A stretch of 64,000 bases of DNA, taken from positions 1 through 64,000 of the IMG/VR virus record IMGVR_UViG_3300046782_000222, one strand, 5' to 3'. The notes beneath the pieces were generated by a model. That model ran no database searches. It had not been told where the DNA came from and saw only the letters and a list, made by a program, of their open reading frames with translations. Source of the DNA: a virus. This document shows, one piece after another, positions 8,353 through 16,336 of the stretch (positions are counted from its first letter, which is position 1; each line of letters starts with the position of its first letter). The position numbers and the translations under genes are program-made.

Positions 8353-9932
8353 CGGACTTCCGCCCCTTCACCATCCGGCGCACCATCGGCGGCGACGTCG
8401 TCCGCTCGACCGCTGGATGGCACGGAGCGCTGCGGTACGGCCCCGTCCAGGTCCCGTTCGACATCGTGGACGGGACCACTCTCGACGGCATGCCCATCGG
8501 GTATGACACTGGCCTCGTCACGGTGCGGATTCCCCCCACCGTGCCGTGGGTTGAGGCGGTACTGGTGCGGGGTGCCTTCGGGCCTCCCACCACACCGCTG
8601 GACGGGGTGCCGGTCTGGTACGAGGAGGGCCACGATCCTCACGACCCGGACCAGTTCAGCCAGATGGTCATGGACACGCCGCTCACCGGGGGCTACTGGT
8701 ATTACTACACGCTCTTCCTGTACTTCGGCTCGCCCCCCACCTGGCTGGCTGCGGCCACCGTGGCGCTGCTGGTGCCCCGCAACTACGGCACCGCCGAGAA
8801 GCTGTTCAGCCTGATCCCGCAGTTCTACCAGTCCACCGACGATCAGCAGGCGGCTGACGGGCGCAACGGACCGCTGCGGAAGTTCACGGCCATCCTGGGT
8901 TATGACAACGACTACGAGCGCACGCTCCTCGACGGCGTGCTCAACGTCTACGACCCGGACCGGGCGCCCTTGAAGTTCGTCCAGCTACTGGGCACCAACC
9001 TGGGCCTTCCCATCGAGCAGGCCCTCGGCGGCGCTCGCTACCGCACCCTGGTGGGTGGCCTCACCCAGCTAGAGGACCTGCGGGGTACCTCCATCGGCCT
9101 GGAGGCGTTCATCTACGCCGCCAGCAACTACCGCTGTGATGTGACAACGGGAGGAAACTCCCTGCTCACGCCGGACGACGCCGAGTTCGTGAATGGAGTG
9201 GGGCACTGGCAGAAGTTCCTCAACTCTGCTATCACAACATTCCAGAACGCCATCTCCCACGCCACGCCTGCGGTGCCTGGGGACCAGTGGGCCAACCTGG
9301 TCCTGCGCAAGTACACCGGCAACGCCAGCCCGCCCATCCCTCCGGTGCCCAGCGCCGGGCAGGGGATCATGGAGATCATCGATCTGGCGACCACGCACCT
9401 CTACACCGACTTCGTCATCGTCTGTGGCCTCAGCCCGACCGGATCTACTGGGGGCCTGCCGGACGCCATCCAGTTCGGCATCCCGGTGCGAGGCGGGGAA
9501 CTGTGGGAGTTCAGCTTCAACATGGTCAAGCCCACCGCTGGCCCGACTGCTCAGGTGGTCGCCTCGTGGGTCGCCTACGACACCAACGGCGTCTTGAAGG
9601 GCGTCTACCAGGACGCCACAACCTACGCCCCCAACGGCTACCTGTCCGACACCGGGGCCTGGACCAAGTACCGGATGCAGCACATCATCGCCTCGGGCGG
9701 CGACGGCCTCGTCACCGACCCAGCGGGCGGCATCTGCGGCTACATCATCCCCTGCATCTGGTGGCATGCACCGACAGCCATGACTGCCCGGTACATCATG
9801 GGGGCCATGCTGACCAGCATCAAGGGCGTGGGTGGGGCCATCGTGCCGCTGCCGCCTGACGTGTACCTGACCCTCGGGTCCACCAAGCTGCTCAATAGCC
9901 CACAATCGATACTGGGGCCAGATCCGGCATGA
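8349..9932 (+). CDS. Tail protein I-like baseplate wedge protein (gp7/P2 gpI-like)
   Basis: 527 residues, GTG overlapping the previous stop. Residues about 145-260 carry the P2 gpI-type core: 'LIPQFYQS.D..' then 'RKFTAILGYDNDYERTLLDG' and 'LGTNLGLPIEQALG..RYRTLVGG' and 'GT..GLEAFI'. The N- and C-terminal parts are beta-rich and may anchor fibres. Follows the J protein as in other contractile tails. Confidence 0.75.
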   Translation: MTDFRPFTIRRTIGGDVVRSTAGWHGALRYGPVQVPFDIVDGTTLDGMPIGYDTGLVTVRIPPTVPWVEAVLVRGAFGPPTTPLDGVPVWYEEGHDPHDPDQFSQMVMDTPLTGGYWYYYTLFLYFGSPPTWLAAATVALLVPRNYGTAEKLFSLIPQFYQSTDDQQAADGRNGPLRKFTAILGYDNDYERTLLDGVLNVYDPDRAPLKFVQLLGTNLGLPIEQALGGARYRTLVGGLTQLEDLRGTSIGLEAFIYAASNYRCDVTTGGNSLLTPDDAEFVNGVGHWQKFLNSAITTFQNAISHATPAVPGDQWANLVLRKYTGNASPPIPPVPSAGQGIMEIIDLATTHLYTDFVIVCGLSPTGSTGGLPDAIQFGIPVRGGELWEFSFNMVKPTAGPTAQVVASWVAYDTNGVLKGVYQDATTYAPNGYLSDTGAWTKYRMQHIIASGGDGLVTDPAGGICGYIIPCIWWHAPTAMTARYIMGAMLTSIKGVGGAIVPLPPDVYLTLGSTKLLNSPQSILGPDPA

Positions 9933-11161
9933 CCACCTACGTGAACCAGCATCTGTTGTCACATCTGGCGGACGGCTCGCTCAACTTCAACGGGACAAAC
10001 CTAGGTTTAGCCTTGGTTTACAGCTACGCCGTGCCGACTGACACCAGCCCCGACTCCTTCGACCAACTGCTGCTGTCGGGTGGCTTCCAGGAGCTTGACG
10101 CCGCCACCGGCTATACCCGCATCACTCGGACCGCCAACACCCAGGTGACGGCGCCGCTCACCAAGGTGGCGATCGGGGCCGACTACGCATTGACACTGAC
10201 GAAGCCCACCTTCGTGGCTGCTGGTGTCTGGTACCTGGCGGGCAGCCAGGCGGGATTCACCAACCCCTGGCTCTTCGTCACCGACAGCATGTTCGGCAAT
10301 GTTGTGTCACCAGGGGCCATCGTCGGCATCGCCGCCACCCCTAAGGTGCTGTTCTCCTACGTGACGCATGGGACCACAGCGGACGTAGCCGGGGGCACGG
10401 TGGTGCAGTCTCCTGGCCCCACCACGTGGGAGTCGGCCCGCATCCAGCACGTCTACCTCTATCCGCAGCGGGTCAACTTGATTCCGAACCCGAGCTACGA
10501 AGATGTCGGCGGCTTCGGGTGGCGCTCAGATGCTGCCATCGCCAGGGTTCTGGGTGGTGTGGACAAGCCTGCGTCCAACTACTTCGGCCGGGCGGCGGGC
10601 AAGGTGGTGCAGTCTCTCTCCATCCCGACCCAGGGCCGCATGCGGTTCTCGGCCTACGTGCGCAAGGGCACCGGCACCAAGATCACCCTGAGTCTCGTGT
10701 GTCTGGACGAGACATACAGCGTGCTCACCACCGTCCAGGGGCATCAGCGGACGTTGTACAGCGACTGGGCACGGTATGACGACCTCCTGGCGCCCTCCGA
10801 CGACTGTGTGGCCGTGATCCCCCAGATCATCTCGGACGGGTCCTTCGACTTCGACCTGTGCCTGCTGGAGGCCACCGACCCCCTCCACGACTACTTCGCC
10901 GGGGACTCCGACACCGGGGCGCCCTACGACTTCTCGTGGCAGGGCCAGGCCCACCAGTCCTACTCTTGTTATTACAACAACCGCCATGTGACGGCAGCAC
11001 GCCTGTTCGGGGGCTATTTCAACGGCCAGATGACCTTGCCTGGCCTCGTGCAGGACTGGATTCCCACTGGCACGGCAGTGTACACCCACTGGGATGTGCT
11101 GAGTATGACGGATACTGGGCACCCCTTGAAGGACTGGTCACCCAAGATCTTCGTGCCGTAG
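9929..11161 (+). CDS. Minor tail protein with carbohydrate-binding-like jelly-roll
   Basis: 410 residues, ATG overlapping the previous stop. The N-terminus (NQHLLSHLADGSLNF) resembles actinophage distal tail proteins. The middle contains NLIPNPSYED...GFGWR followed by 'RMRFSAYVRKG' and 'W.RYDDL', the signature of a CBM4/9-like jelly roll common in actinophage minor tail proteins. It closes the baseplate operon and may bind the host envelope. Confidence 0.6.
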   Translation: MTTYVNQHLLSHLADGSLNFNGTNLGLALVYSYAVPTDTSPDSFDQLLLSGGFQELDAATGYTRITRTANTQVTAPLTKVAIGADYALTLTKPTFVAAGVWYLAGSQAGFTNPWLFVTDSMFGNVVSPGAIVGIAATPKVLFSYVTHGTTADVAGGTVVQSPGPTTWESARIQHVYLYPQRVNLIPNPSYEDVGGFGWRSDAAIARVLGGVDKPASNYFGRAAGKVVQSLSIPTQGRMRFSAYVRKGTGTKITLSLVCLDETYSVLTTVQGHQRTLYSDWARYDDLLAPSDDCVAVIPQIISDGSFDFDLCLLEATDPLHDYFAGDSDTGAPYDFSWQGQAHQSYSCYYNNRHVTAARLFGGYFNGQMTLPGLVQDWIPTGTAVYTHWDVLSMTDTGHPLKDWSPKIFVP

Positions 11162-11164
11162 GGT
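11159..11164 (+). promoter_or_regulatory. Leaderless -10 box TAGGGT
   Basis: TANNNT box ending 7 nt before ATG 11172, which has no Shine-Dalgarno sequence. It overlaps the stop codon of the preceding gene. Same spacing as a set of other starts in this window. Confidence 0.4.
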
Positions 11165-11171
11165 TCCGAAC

Positions 11172-11429
11172 ATGGTGTTCGTCCTGGTGGGGCTAGGTGT
11201 GTTCATGGTTGTACGGGTCGCCACCGAGGGCATCACCGCTCCTGCCTGGTTCTACATGGCCCTGTCGATCGCCCTGGCCTGCGGTGGACTGGCTCTCACC
11301 AGCGAAAGTCCCTGGTGGGGACCGGCCGTGGCCGGGATCGCCTTCGGGTTCTACCGAGGCGACCAGGTGATCGTGGCCCTGCGGGACTGGATTAGAGTCC
11401 GTGTTCTTCGGGGTCCGTCCCGAAGGTAA
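11172..11429 (+). CDS. Small membrane protein, holin-like
   Basis: 85 residues with three hydrophobic segments (about 2-14, 24-42, 48-63) and a basic C-terminus (RVRVLRGPSRR). Size, topology and basic tail fit a holin, but it is far from the amidase at 44.6 kb and next to tail genes, so the role is uncertain. No ribosome-binding site; a TANNNT box sits 7 nt upstream. Confidence 0.55.
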   Translation: MVFVLVGLGVFMVVRVATEGITAPAWFYMALSIALACGGLALTSESPWWGPAVAGIAFGFYRGDQVIVALRDWIRVRVLRGPSRR

Positions 11430-11460
11430 CTGGGCTTCTACCTGCACGAATGGAGAGCAC

Positions 11461-12336
11461 ATGCTCTATGCCATTGCCGGAAACGGCGTAGGCCCCAACG
11501 CCGAGATCACCAAGGCTCTCGCAGATCTCAAAGCGAAGGCCACGGCTGACGGGGTTGACTTCTGGCTCCTGCTGGAAGCGAAGGACGAACCCACCAAGGC
11601 TGACACCGTCATCTATGAGTGGGCCAACAAGACCGAGACGTGGTTCGAGACGATCACGGCCACTGACGCTGCCGTCGAGGGCGCTCAGACGGCTGAGCAG
11701 AACGAAGACCCTCACGGACGGATGTTGGAGCGCATCCTGGAGATCCGTGGGGCCGCTGAACCGGAGGACGGCTCCGTCCTGGTTCTTCTTCCCCCCGATG
11801 ACGCCGACGACGATGAGCCGCTGATGGCCCTCATCGAGAACGCCATCGACTCCGACGTCGAGGTCTTCCAGTTGAACGGGGCCATGAGCAAGCTGAGCCT
11901 CGGGGAGGCCGAGGAGGAAGGGGATGCCGAACCAGTGGCTGCTGAGCCGGTGAAAGGTGCCACCAAGAAGGCAGGGGCGGCGAAGAAGGCGGCGGCTCCT
12001 GCTGCTGCCCCCACCAAGAAGGCAGCCGCCAAGAGGGCTGCGGCCCCCACCGCCGAAGATGTCGTAGCTGCGGTCGAGGAGCTACCTGAGGCTGTTGTGT
12101 ACACAGAGGACGAACTGAAAAAAATGGGCGTCCCCGAACTCACCGGCATCGCACGAGGTCAGGGCATAGATACGAAGGGCCTCGGCAAGCGGGACCTGAT
12201 CACGGCCATCATGAACCTCACCGAGGGCGAGCCGGAGGCCGTCGCTGCTGTTGTGTCAGCAGTCATGACCAATGGCGACGACGACGTGATCGTCATCATC
12301 ATCCCCCGGTCCAAGATCGTCGGCCTCCTGGGATGA
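11461..12336 (+). CDS. Acidic protein with Ala/Lys-rich linker and SAP/HeH-like C-terminal motif
   Basis: 291 residues from ATG 11461, preceded by GGAGA. The N-terminal third is acidic with no recognised fold. Residues about 155-195 form an Ala/Lys-rich histone H1-like stretch (KKA, AAKRAA). Near 220-255 a short helix-extension-helix pattern, YTEDELKKMGVPELTGIARG followed by G.GKRDLITAI, resembles SAP/Rho-N modules that contact nucleic acid. Function unknown; a DNA-associated virion or late regulatory protein is possible. Confidence 0.6.
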   Translation: MLYAIAGNGVGPNAEITKALADLKAKATADGVDFWLLLEAKDEPTKADTVIYEWANKTETWFETITATDAAVEGAQTAEQNEDPHGRMLERILEIRGAAEPEDGSVLVLLPPDDADDDEPLMALIENAIDSDVEVFQLNGAMSKLSLGEAEEEGDAEPVAAEPVKGATKKAGAAKKAAAPAAAPTKKAAAKRAAAPTAEDVVAAVEELPEAVVYTEDELKKMGVPELTGIARGQGIDTKGLGKRDLITAIMNLTEGEPEAVAAVVSAVMTNGDDDVIVIIIPRSKIVGLLG

Positions 12337-12686
12337 CCCGCACGCTGATCCGCACGCTCACAGCCCTTCCGACCACCAAGGAAGGGCTGTGGGTGTACAC
12401 CCTGGTGCCAGTGGAGCGCAAGGCGGGGCCGAACTCGGAGGTGACGTGTTACAACGTGTGCCGCAAGAAGGGCTTCTGGTTCCCCACCATCCGGGTGTGC
12501 GGGGAACCTGACGAGTTTCCCTGGGACACGACCCAGCGAGACACCAGGGGCGTGCTCTCGTGCCCGCCCTGTGCCATCAGGTTCGTGAACCATCGCTTCA
12601 ACGGGCACGACGACCCGGAGTGGGAAGATCACATCCGTATGCTCCAACTGCGGGCCATCCAGCAGATGGAGGCACGGTTCGGCTGA
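12333..12686 (+). CDS. Conserved hypothetical protein with CxxC pair
   Basis: 117 residues, ATG overlapping the previous stop. Contains several cysteines (TCYNVC near 38-43, CPPC near 77-80) that could bind a metal. No family recognised. Last gene before a strong bidirectional terminator. Confidence 0.6.
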   Translation: MTRTLIRTLTALPTTKEGLWVYTLVPVERKAGPNSEVTCYNVCRKKGFWFPTIRVCGEPDEFPWDTTQRDTRGVLSCPPCAIRFVNHRFNGHDDPEWEDHIRMLQLRAIQQMEARFG

Positions 12687-12693
12687 CAACGAC

Positions 12694-12721
12694 AGAGGCC
12701 CCCTCCGAAGAAGGGGCCTCT
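12694..12721 (+). terminator. Rho-independent terminator between convergent operons
   Basis: Perfect 9-bp stem (agaggcccc / ggggcctct) with a 10-nt loop, lying between the plus-strand operon end at 12686 and the minus-strand stop at 12739. The symmetry suggests it serves both strands. Confidence 0.75.
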
Positions 12722-12738
12722 GCTAGCTTCCCGTCTTG

Positions 12739-13242
12739 CTACGGACGGTTCTCCAGGATGTACGCCGCCCTGTCCGAGATGTCAGTCTTGGACAGGGTGG
12801 CAACTTCCTCAGCCTGATCCAGGCTGGTGTTCATGGAGCGCTTCAACTTGCGCAGCGACTTCCCGATGGAGGTCTTGCCGGGCACCTTCTGCGTGAGGTT
12901 GTCGATGTCCTCGAAGGTGACAGCCAGCCGGGTGAGGATGTCGCTGACGGCCTTCTTCACGTTCGGCTCTCCGGTGCCGGGACCCGTAGGCCCCCAGGCG
13001 TCGGCCAGCTTGTACAGGAAGCCCTCGTCACTCACCGGACGAGGGATGACCACGTTGCGGTCCTCCATCGCCAGGCGACCGGGCAGCGAGTAGCGAGCCT
13101 GGCGGAAGTTGTGGGCCGGTTCCTGGATGGCCGTGCAGATCTCATCGAGCGTGGCCGGGCCGTTCATGTCCAGGAACGTGATGACGTTGTTGATCAGGAC
13201 GTAGTGGACGGAGTCACGAGGGTCCATCTTCCTGCGGGTCAT
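12739..13242 (-). CDS. Hypothetical protein, possible winged-helix regulator
   Basis: 167 residues. The ATG at 13242 overlaps the stop of the upstream minus-strand gene. Residues about 15-60 (INNVITFLDMNGPATLDEIC then ...NFRQARYSLPGRL) have the length and hydrophobic pattern of a winged-helix DNA-binding domain; the C-terminal half is helical and charged. It is the second gene of a two-gene operon set against its neighbours, the kind of place phage regulators occupy. No named family recognised. Confidence 0.6.
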   Translation of the reverse strand: MTRRKMDPRDSVHYVLINNVITFLDMNGPATLDEICTAIQEPAHNFRQARYSLPGRLAMEDRNVVIPRPVSDEGFLYKLADAWGPTGPGTGEPNVKKAVSDILTRLAVTFEDIDNLTQKVPGKTSIGKSLRKLKRSMNTSLDQAEEVATLSKTDISDRAAYILENRP

Positions 13243-14129
13243 CACTCCCCCCTGGCCATGGCGTCGAGTTCGGCTTCGATGGTGCCGTTGATCTCGCCAC
13301 GAGCCGCCGTGGCAGCCATGTCGAGGAGGTCCAGCGTCTCGTTGGCCGAGCCGACGAGGTCTTCTTCGTGCCGCACATCGGGATCGAGTCCGGCCCACGC
13401 CGTGCGGAACTCCTCCACCTTGCGGGTGGCCTCGTTGAGCAACCCGACGACGAAGAGGAACGCCTCGTTCTCGGCGGCGATCACCTTGGGCCTCTTGCCC
13501 TTGGGCCAGTCGCCCTCGGCCAGGCGCTTGCGGTTCTGGATCACACGGCGGTTCTGTGATGCCTTCGCCGTGGCTTGGCTCAGCGTCTCGGTGTCGCCCT
13601 CATCGATGGCTTCCTGGATGGCAGCCTGACGTTCGATCTTGCGCACGATCGTGGGCCGGTCCTCAGTGATGCGGGCCACCACGGCAGCAGCATCAGCATC
13701 GGAGAGGTTCTGCGCCAGCACTTCGACGTCGAGTTCCTTGCGGGCGATGGAGCGGCCGACAGCGGCCTCGTCCTTCTCGACGTAGCGCTTCTTCCCCGAG
13801 TCGTCCTGGCGACCGGGCCAGGGTGTGGCGGGCAACTCGACACGGTCACCGGGACCGATGTCCAGGGCACCGTTGGCGTCGATCCACGCTTGGTGGTACG
13901 CAGCCACGGTGTCTGCCTTTCGCAGCCCGGCGATACCGAGCTTGGCGAAGGCGGTGAAGGTCAACTTCTCCCCTTTCCGGGAGAGGTCTGACCGTTGGCC
14001 CTGGCTGGGACGGGTGAAGGCGAAGACGAGTGCTGAGCGCTCGTACTCCTTCGTGGTGAGCAGCGCCTCCAAGCCGTTGAGCTTGGTGGTGACCTCCTCG
14101 ATGGAGGCCGGGATGGTGATGCGAGGCAA
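13242..14129 (-). CDS. Hypothetical helical protein, candidate DNA-binding regulator
   Basis: 295 residues from TTG (14129-14127), chosen because AAAGGAAAGG lies 4 nt upstream; a longer frame reaches 14258. The protein is largely helical and charged. The segment around LARKELDVEVLAQNLSDAD..VVARI recalls helical regions of actinobacterial plasmid or phage regulators, but I cannot assign a family. Co-transcribed with the 167-residue gene. This pair is the best local candidate for the factor that recognises the repeated TGTTGnnnCAACA sites, purely by position. Confidence 0.6.
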   Translation of the reverse strand: MPRITIPASIEEVTTKLNGLEALLTTKEYERSALVFAFTRPSQGQRSDLSRKGEKLTFTAFAKLGIAGLRKADTVAAYHQAWIDANGALDIGPGDRVELPATPWPGRQDDSGKKRYVEKDEAAVGRSIARKELDVEVLAQNLSDADAAAVVARITEDRPTIVRKIERQAAIQEAIDEGDTETLSQATAKASQNRRVIQNRKRLAEGDWPKGKRPKVIAAENEAFLFVVGLLNEATRKVEEFRTAWAGLDPDVRHEEDLVGSANETLDLLDMAATAARGEINGTIEAELDAMARGE

Positions 14130-14155
14130 GGTGCCTTTCCTTTCGTAGGCTTCGG

Positions 14156-14185
14156 TTTCTACACCCTCGGCCTCGCAGGAGTCAA
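14156..14185 (-). promoter_or_regulatory. Candidate promoter of the minus-strand regulator operon
   Basis: On the minus strand: TTGACT (14185-14180), an 18-nt spacer and TAGAAA (14161-14156) preceded by TG. It lies about 27 nt before the TTG start and its ribosome-binding site. Confidence 0.4.
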
Positions 14186-14261
14186 CAAGAAGCCCCACAT
14201 TGACTTCTTGATGGGCCGTATGGCATGTATGCAACAGAACGAGCATTGACACTGACATGAA

Positions 14262-14296
14262 GAGAGGCCCCCCGTACCAACACCGGGGGGCCTCTC
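14262..14296 (+). terminator. Strong hairpin terminator
   Basis: Perfect 12-bp stem (gagaggcccccc / ggggggcctctc) with an 11-nt loop. It isolates the minus-strand operon from the region to its right. A copy of the ATTGAC-ACTGAC motif ends 5 nt before the stem. Confidence 0.65.
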
Positions 14297-14438
14297 CTGT
14301 CCTGCATGCTCCTGCTGCCTTCTCTGGGCGCTGGAGCGCACGTACATCCTACCCTTCATACTCCGGGCCTCCTGGACAGGGCCTGTGACACTTGCCACGA
14401 CCCTTCACTTCCGGGGCCTTCCCTGCCTCATAGAGAGT

Positions 14439-14540
14439 ATGGAAACCATGGAGTGCCCCATCTGCCACGTCCAGCGCCCTGAGGATGTACACCTCGACTG
14501 GTGTACCTACGAGGGTCCCGAGCCTGCTGACCAGGACTAG
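14439..14540 (+). CDS. 33-residue Cys-rich miniprotein
   Basis: ATG GAA ACC ATG runs in frame to TAG 14540. The product begins METMECPICH and has a third Cys in DWCTY, so it could bind zinc. It lies between two hairpin terminators, which supports an independent transcript. The Shine-Dalgarno sequence is weak (GAGAG). Too short for certainty. Confidence 0.4.
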   Translation: METMECPICHVQRPEDVHLDWCTYEGPEPADQD

Positions 14541-14557
14541 CGCCCGTCAATGTCAAT

Positions 14558-14583
14558 GGGACGGAGTCCTAAGACTCCGTCCC
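14558..14583 (+). terminator. Hairpin terminator after the miniprotein
   Basis: Perfect 11-bp stem (gggacggagtc / gactccgtccc) with loop ctaa, 17 nt after the miniprotein stop. It directly abuts the doubled motif gtcaatgtcaatg. Confidence 0.6.
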
Positions 14584-14860
14584 AGTGGCGACTCATGGTG
14601 TTGCGGCCTAGGAGTTGCTGTTGGAGTGCGTCCCTGATCAACACGTTCCACGATGGGCGGTGAGGCTCCCTACCATCCACGAGGGTTGGTAGGAAGGGGG
14701 CGACGAGTAGTTGCTTCTCTCTTCTCTACGTGTCTGCTATGTCTCTCGGTTGCTTGGGGTTACCGCCTCGGGTGGGTTGCCTTCGCACGAAGCTGATGAC
14801 GGAGCCGGACGGATTGCGGCGTGGTCTACCCCCGGTTCCGAAACCTGTCAACATGTCGGG
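14584..14860. other. Non-coding interval before the replication genes
   Basis: No convincing gene on either strand. It contains an imperfect hairpin (ctaccatcc...gggttggtag near 14671-14693) and the element ggttccgaaacctgt about 25 nt before the next gene. Related ttccgaacctgt elements occur near 25675 and 62663. It may be a promoter or a structured leader. Confidence 0.3.
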
Positions 14861-15319
14861 ATGGCCAGAGACGGACGCCGGGGTGATGACCCGGCATGGG
14901 AGGGCACGCTGCCGACAGGTGGACGGAGGAAGAAGGACCCCGCACTGCTGAACCGACTGCGGGAGCACTTCTGGCGACAGATGGACAGTGTGCCCCTGTC
15001 CGTACCTCGGTGGGACTCGATCCCCCGTATGAACGCCAACATGAAGTGGATGCTGGAGGGTGGCGACGGCCGACCACCGATCCCCGAGGACCTACTACGG
15101 GTGTCGTTCGAGTACTTCCGCAACGACGTGGACTCGTTGGACCTTGGTCCACAGACGCCGTGTTGGAACGTGTACTTCGCACGGCGCACCACCTACCTGC
15201 GTCAAGCCGCTGCTGCTCAGGCCGGGTCCCGAGGCGACGGTCATACTGTGGTGGTTGGGGACATTGCTGGGGATAAGCCTGTGAGGAAGCGGAGGCGTGT
15301 CATCCGTCGTGAGACGTGA
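14861..15319 (+). CDS. Hypothetical basic protein at the head of the replication operon
   Basis: 152 residues from ATG 14861; the frame stays open upstream but the sequence there looks non-coding. The protein is rich in Arg/Trp with a strongly basic C-terminus (RKRRRVIRRET). It overlaps the helicase loader start by four bases, so a replication or DNA-binding accessory role is plausible. No family recognised. Confidence 0.55.
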   Translation: MARDGRRGDDPAWEGTLPTGGRRKKDPALLNRLREHFWRQMDSVPLSVPRWDSIPRMNANMKWMLEGGDGRPPIPEDLLRVSFEYFRNDVDSLDLGPQTPCWNVYFARRTTYLRQAAAAQAGSRGDGHTVVVGDIAGDKPVRKRRRVIRRET

Positions 15320-15930
15320 CTACTGTGGCTGCCCACATGGACACAGCCTTCGCCTCCGAGGTCTGGCCGATCCCCGCTCGCTTCGCTCGCATCGAGCCGA
15401 GGCAGTGGGCCGTCCGTGGTGCCAAGGACTACCCGGCTGAGTGGGAGATCGCCAAGTCGTGGCTCGCCAAGTTCCGCTCCTACCTCGTCGGCTCGCCCTT
15501 CCCCGAACTGATCGGTCAAGGCCTACTCCTCACCGGGCCTGCGGGCACCGGCAAGACCATGCTCGCTTCGAGCTTCATCACCTACCTGCGGGGCAAACAG
15601 TTCTCCACCGCCTTCATACGGGACCGGGACCTGTACAGCCTCCTGGACATGCGCTACCCCTCCGACGACGTCATGGACCGGCTCTGGCTGGTGGAGCGGT
15701 GCGCCTGCCTCGTCATCGATGACGCCCTGCGCATGGGCGGCAAGAGCGAACTGCTGGAGCCGTTCCTCCGATACCGCCAGGACGAGGGCAAGCCCACCAT
15801 CGTGACGATGAACAACCAGGTGGCGGTCAGCGAGGTGCTGGGCAGCTTCCTGCACTCCTACACGGCCATCAACCTGGCGGGCGAGGACCGAAGGGTCAAC
15901 CCCATCGAGGTGCGTGGTGCAAGATGGTGA
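15316..15930 (+). CDS. DnaC-like AAA+ helicase loader
   Basis: 204 residues from GTG 15316, overlapping the previous stop; an in-frame ATG at 15337 is an alternative. Walker A GPAGTGKT near residue 74 and Walker B CLVIDDA near 131 fit the DnaC/IstB-type ATPases that load the replicative helicase. It sits two genes before the DnaB-like helicase. Confidence 0.8.
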   Translation: MTTVAAHMDTAFASEVWPIPARFARIEPRQWAVRGAKDYPAEWEIAKSWLAKFRSYLVGSPFPELIGQGLLLTGPAGTGKTMLASSFITYLRGKQFSTAFIRDRDLYSLLDMRYPSDDVMDRLWLVERCACLVIDDALRMGGKSELLEPFLRYRQDEGKPTIVTMNNQVAVSEVLGSFLHSYTAINLAGEDRRVNPIEVRGARW

Positions 15931-16336
15931 TCTGGGCGTCTGGGAACAGCGTCGCATCTTGTTGGTGCTAGAGGACACGCTCGCTCACGTCACCGGCCAC
16001 AACGAGGGGCGCATCCGCAGGACGTGGGCGCCCAACCCGGCCGACGAGTGGGTGTGGGGCCTCACCACGGTGAAGACCATCATGCGCTACGCCTTCAACA
16101 GCGTGCCGGTGGAGGTGGTCACCTTCATCTCCACCGATGTGGCGGCGCTCGCCGCCGACTGGTTCCTGCGCTACGACATCGACGTGTCCGAGGTGACGTA
16201 TCTCGACTTCGGCCACTTCACCAAGTCCCTGCTGTGGCGGCGCAACAACATCCAGGAGATCATCGACACCAACCAGGAGCGCCTGCTGCGGTACGGCCAG
16301 CTTGGTCGAGCCATCCTCTTCGACGGCGAGTTCTGA
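15914..16336 (+). CDS. Hypothetical protein between helicase loader and helicase
   Basis: 140 residues from GTG 15914 (GTG 15917 equally possible), overlapping the loader gene by 17 bases. It has an alternating hydrophobic pattern (VEVVTFISTD, VSEVTYLDFG) that suggests an alpha/beta fold, but no motif I recognise. Position suggests a replisome partner. Confidence 0.6.
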   Translation: MVQDGDLGVWEQRRILLVLEDTLAHVTGHNEGRIRRTWAPNPADEWVWGLTTVKTIMRYAFNSVPVEVVTFISTDVAALAADWFLRYDIDVSEVTYLDFGHFTKSLLWRRNNIQEIIDTNQERLLRYGQLGRAILFDGEF

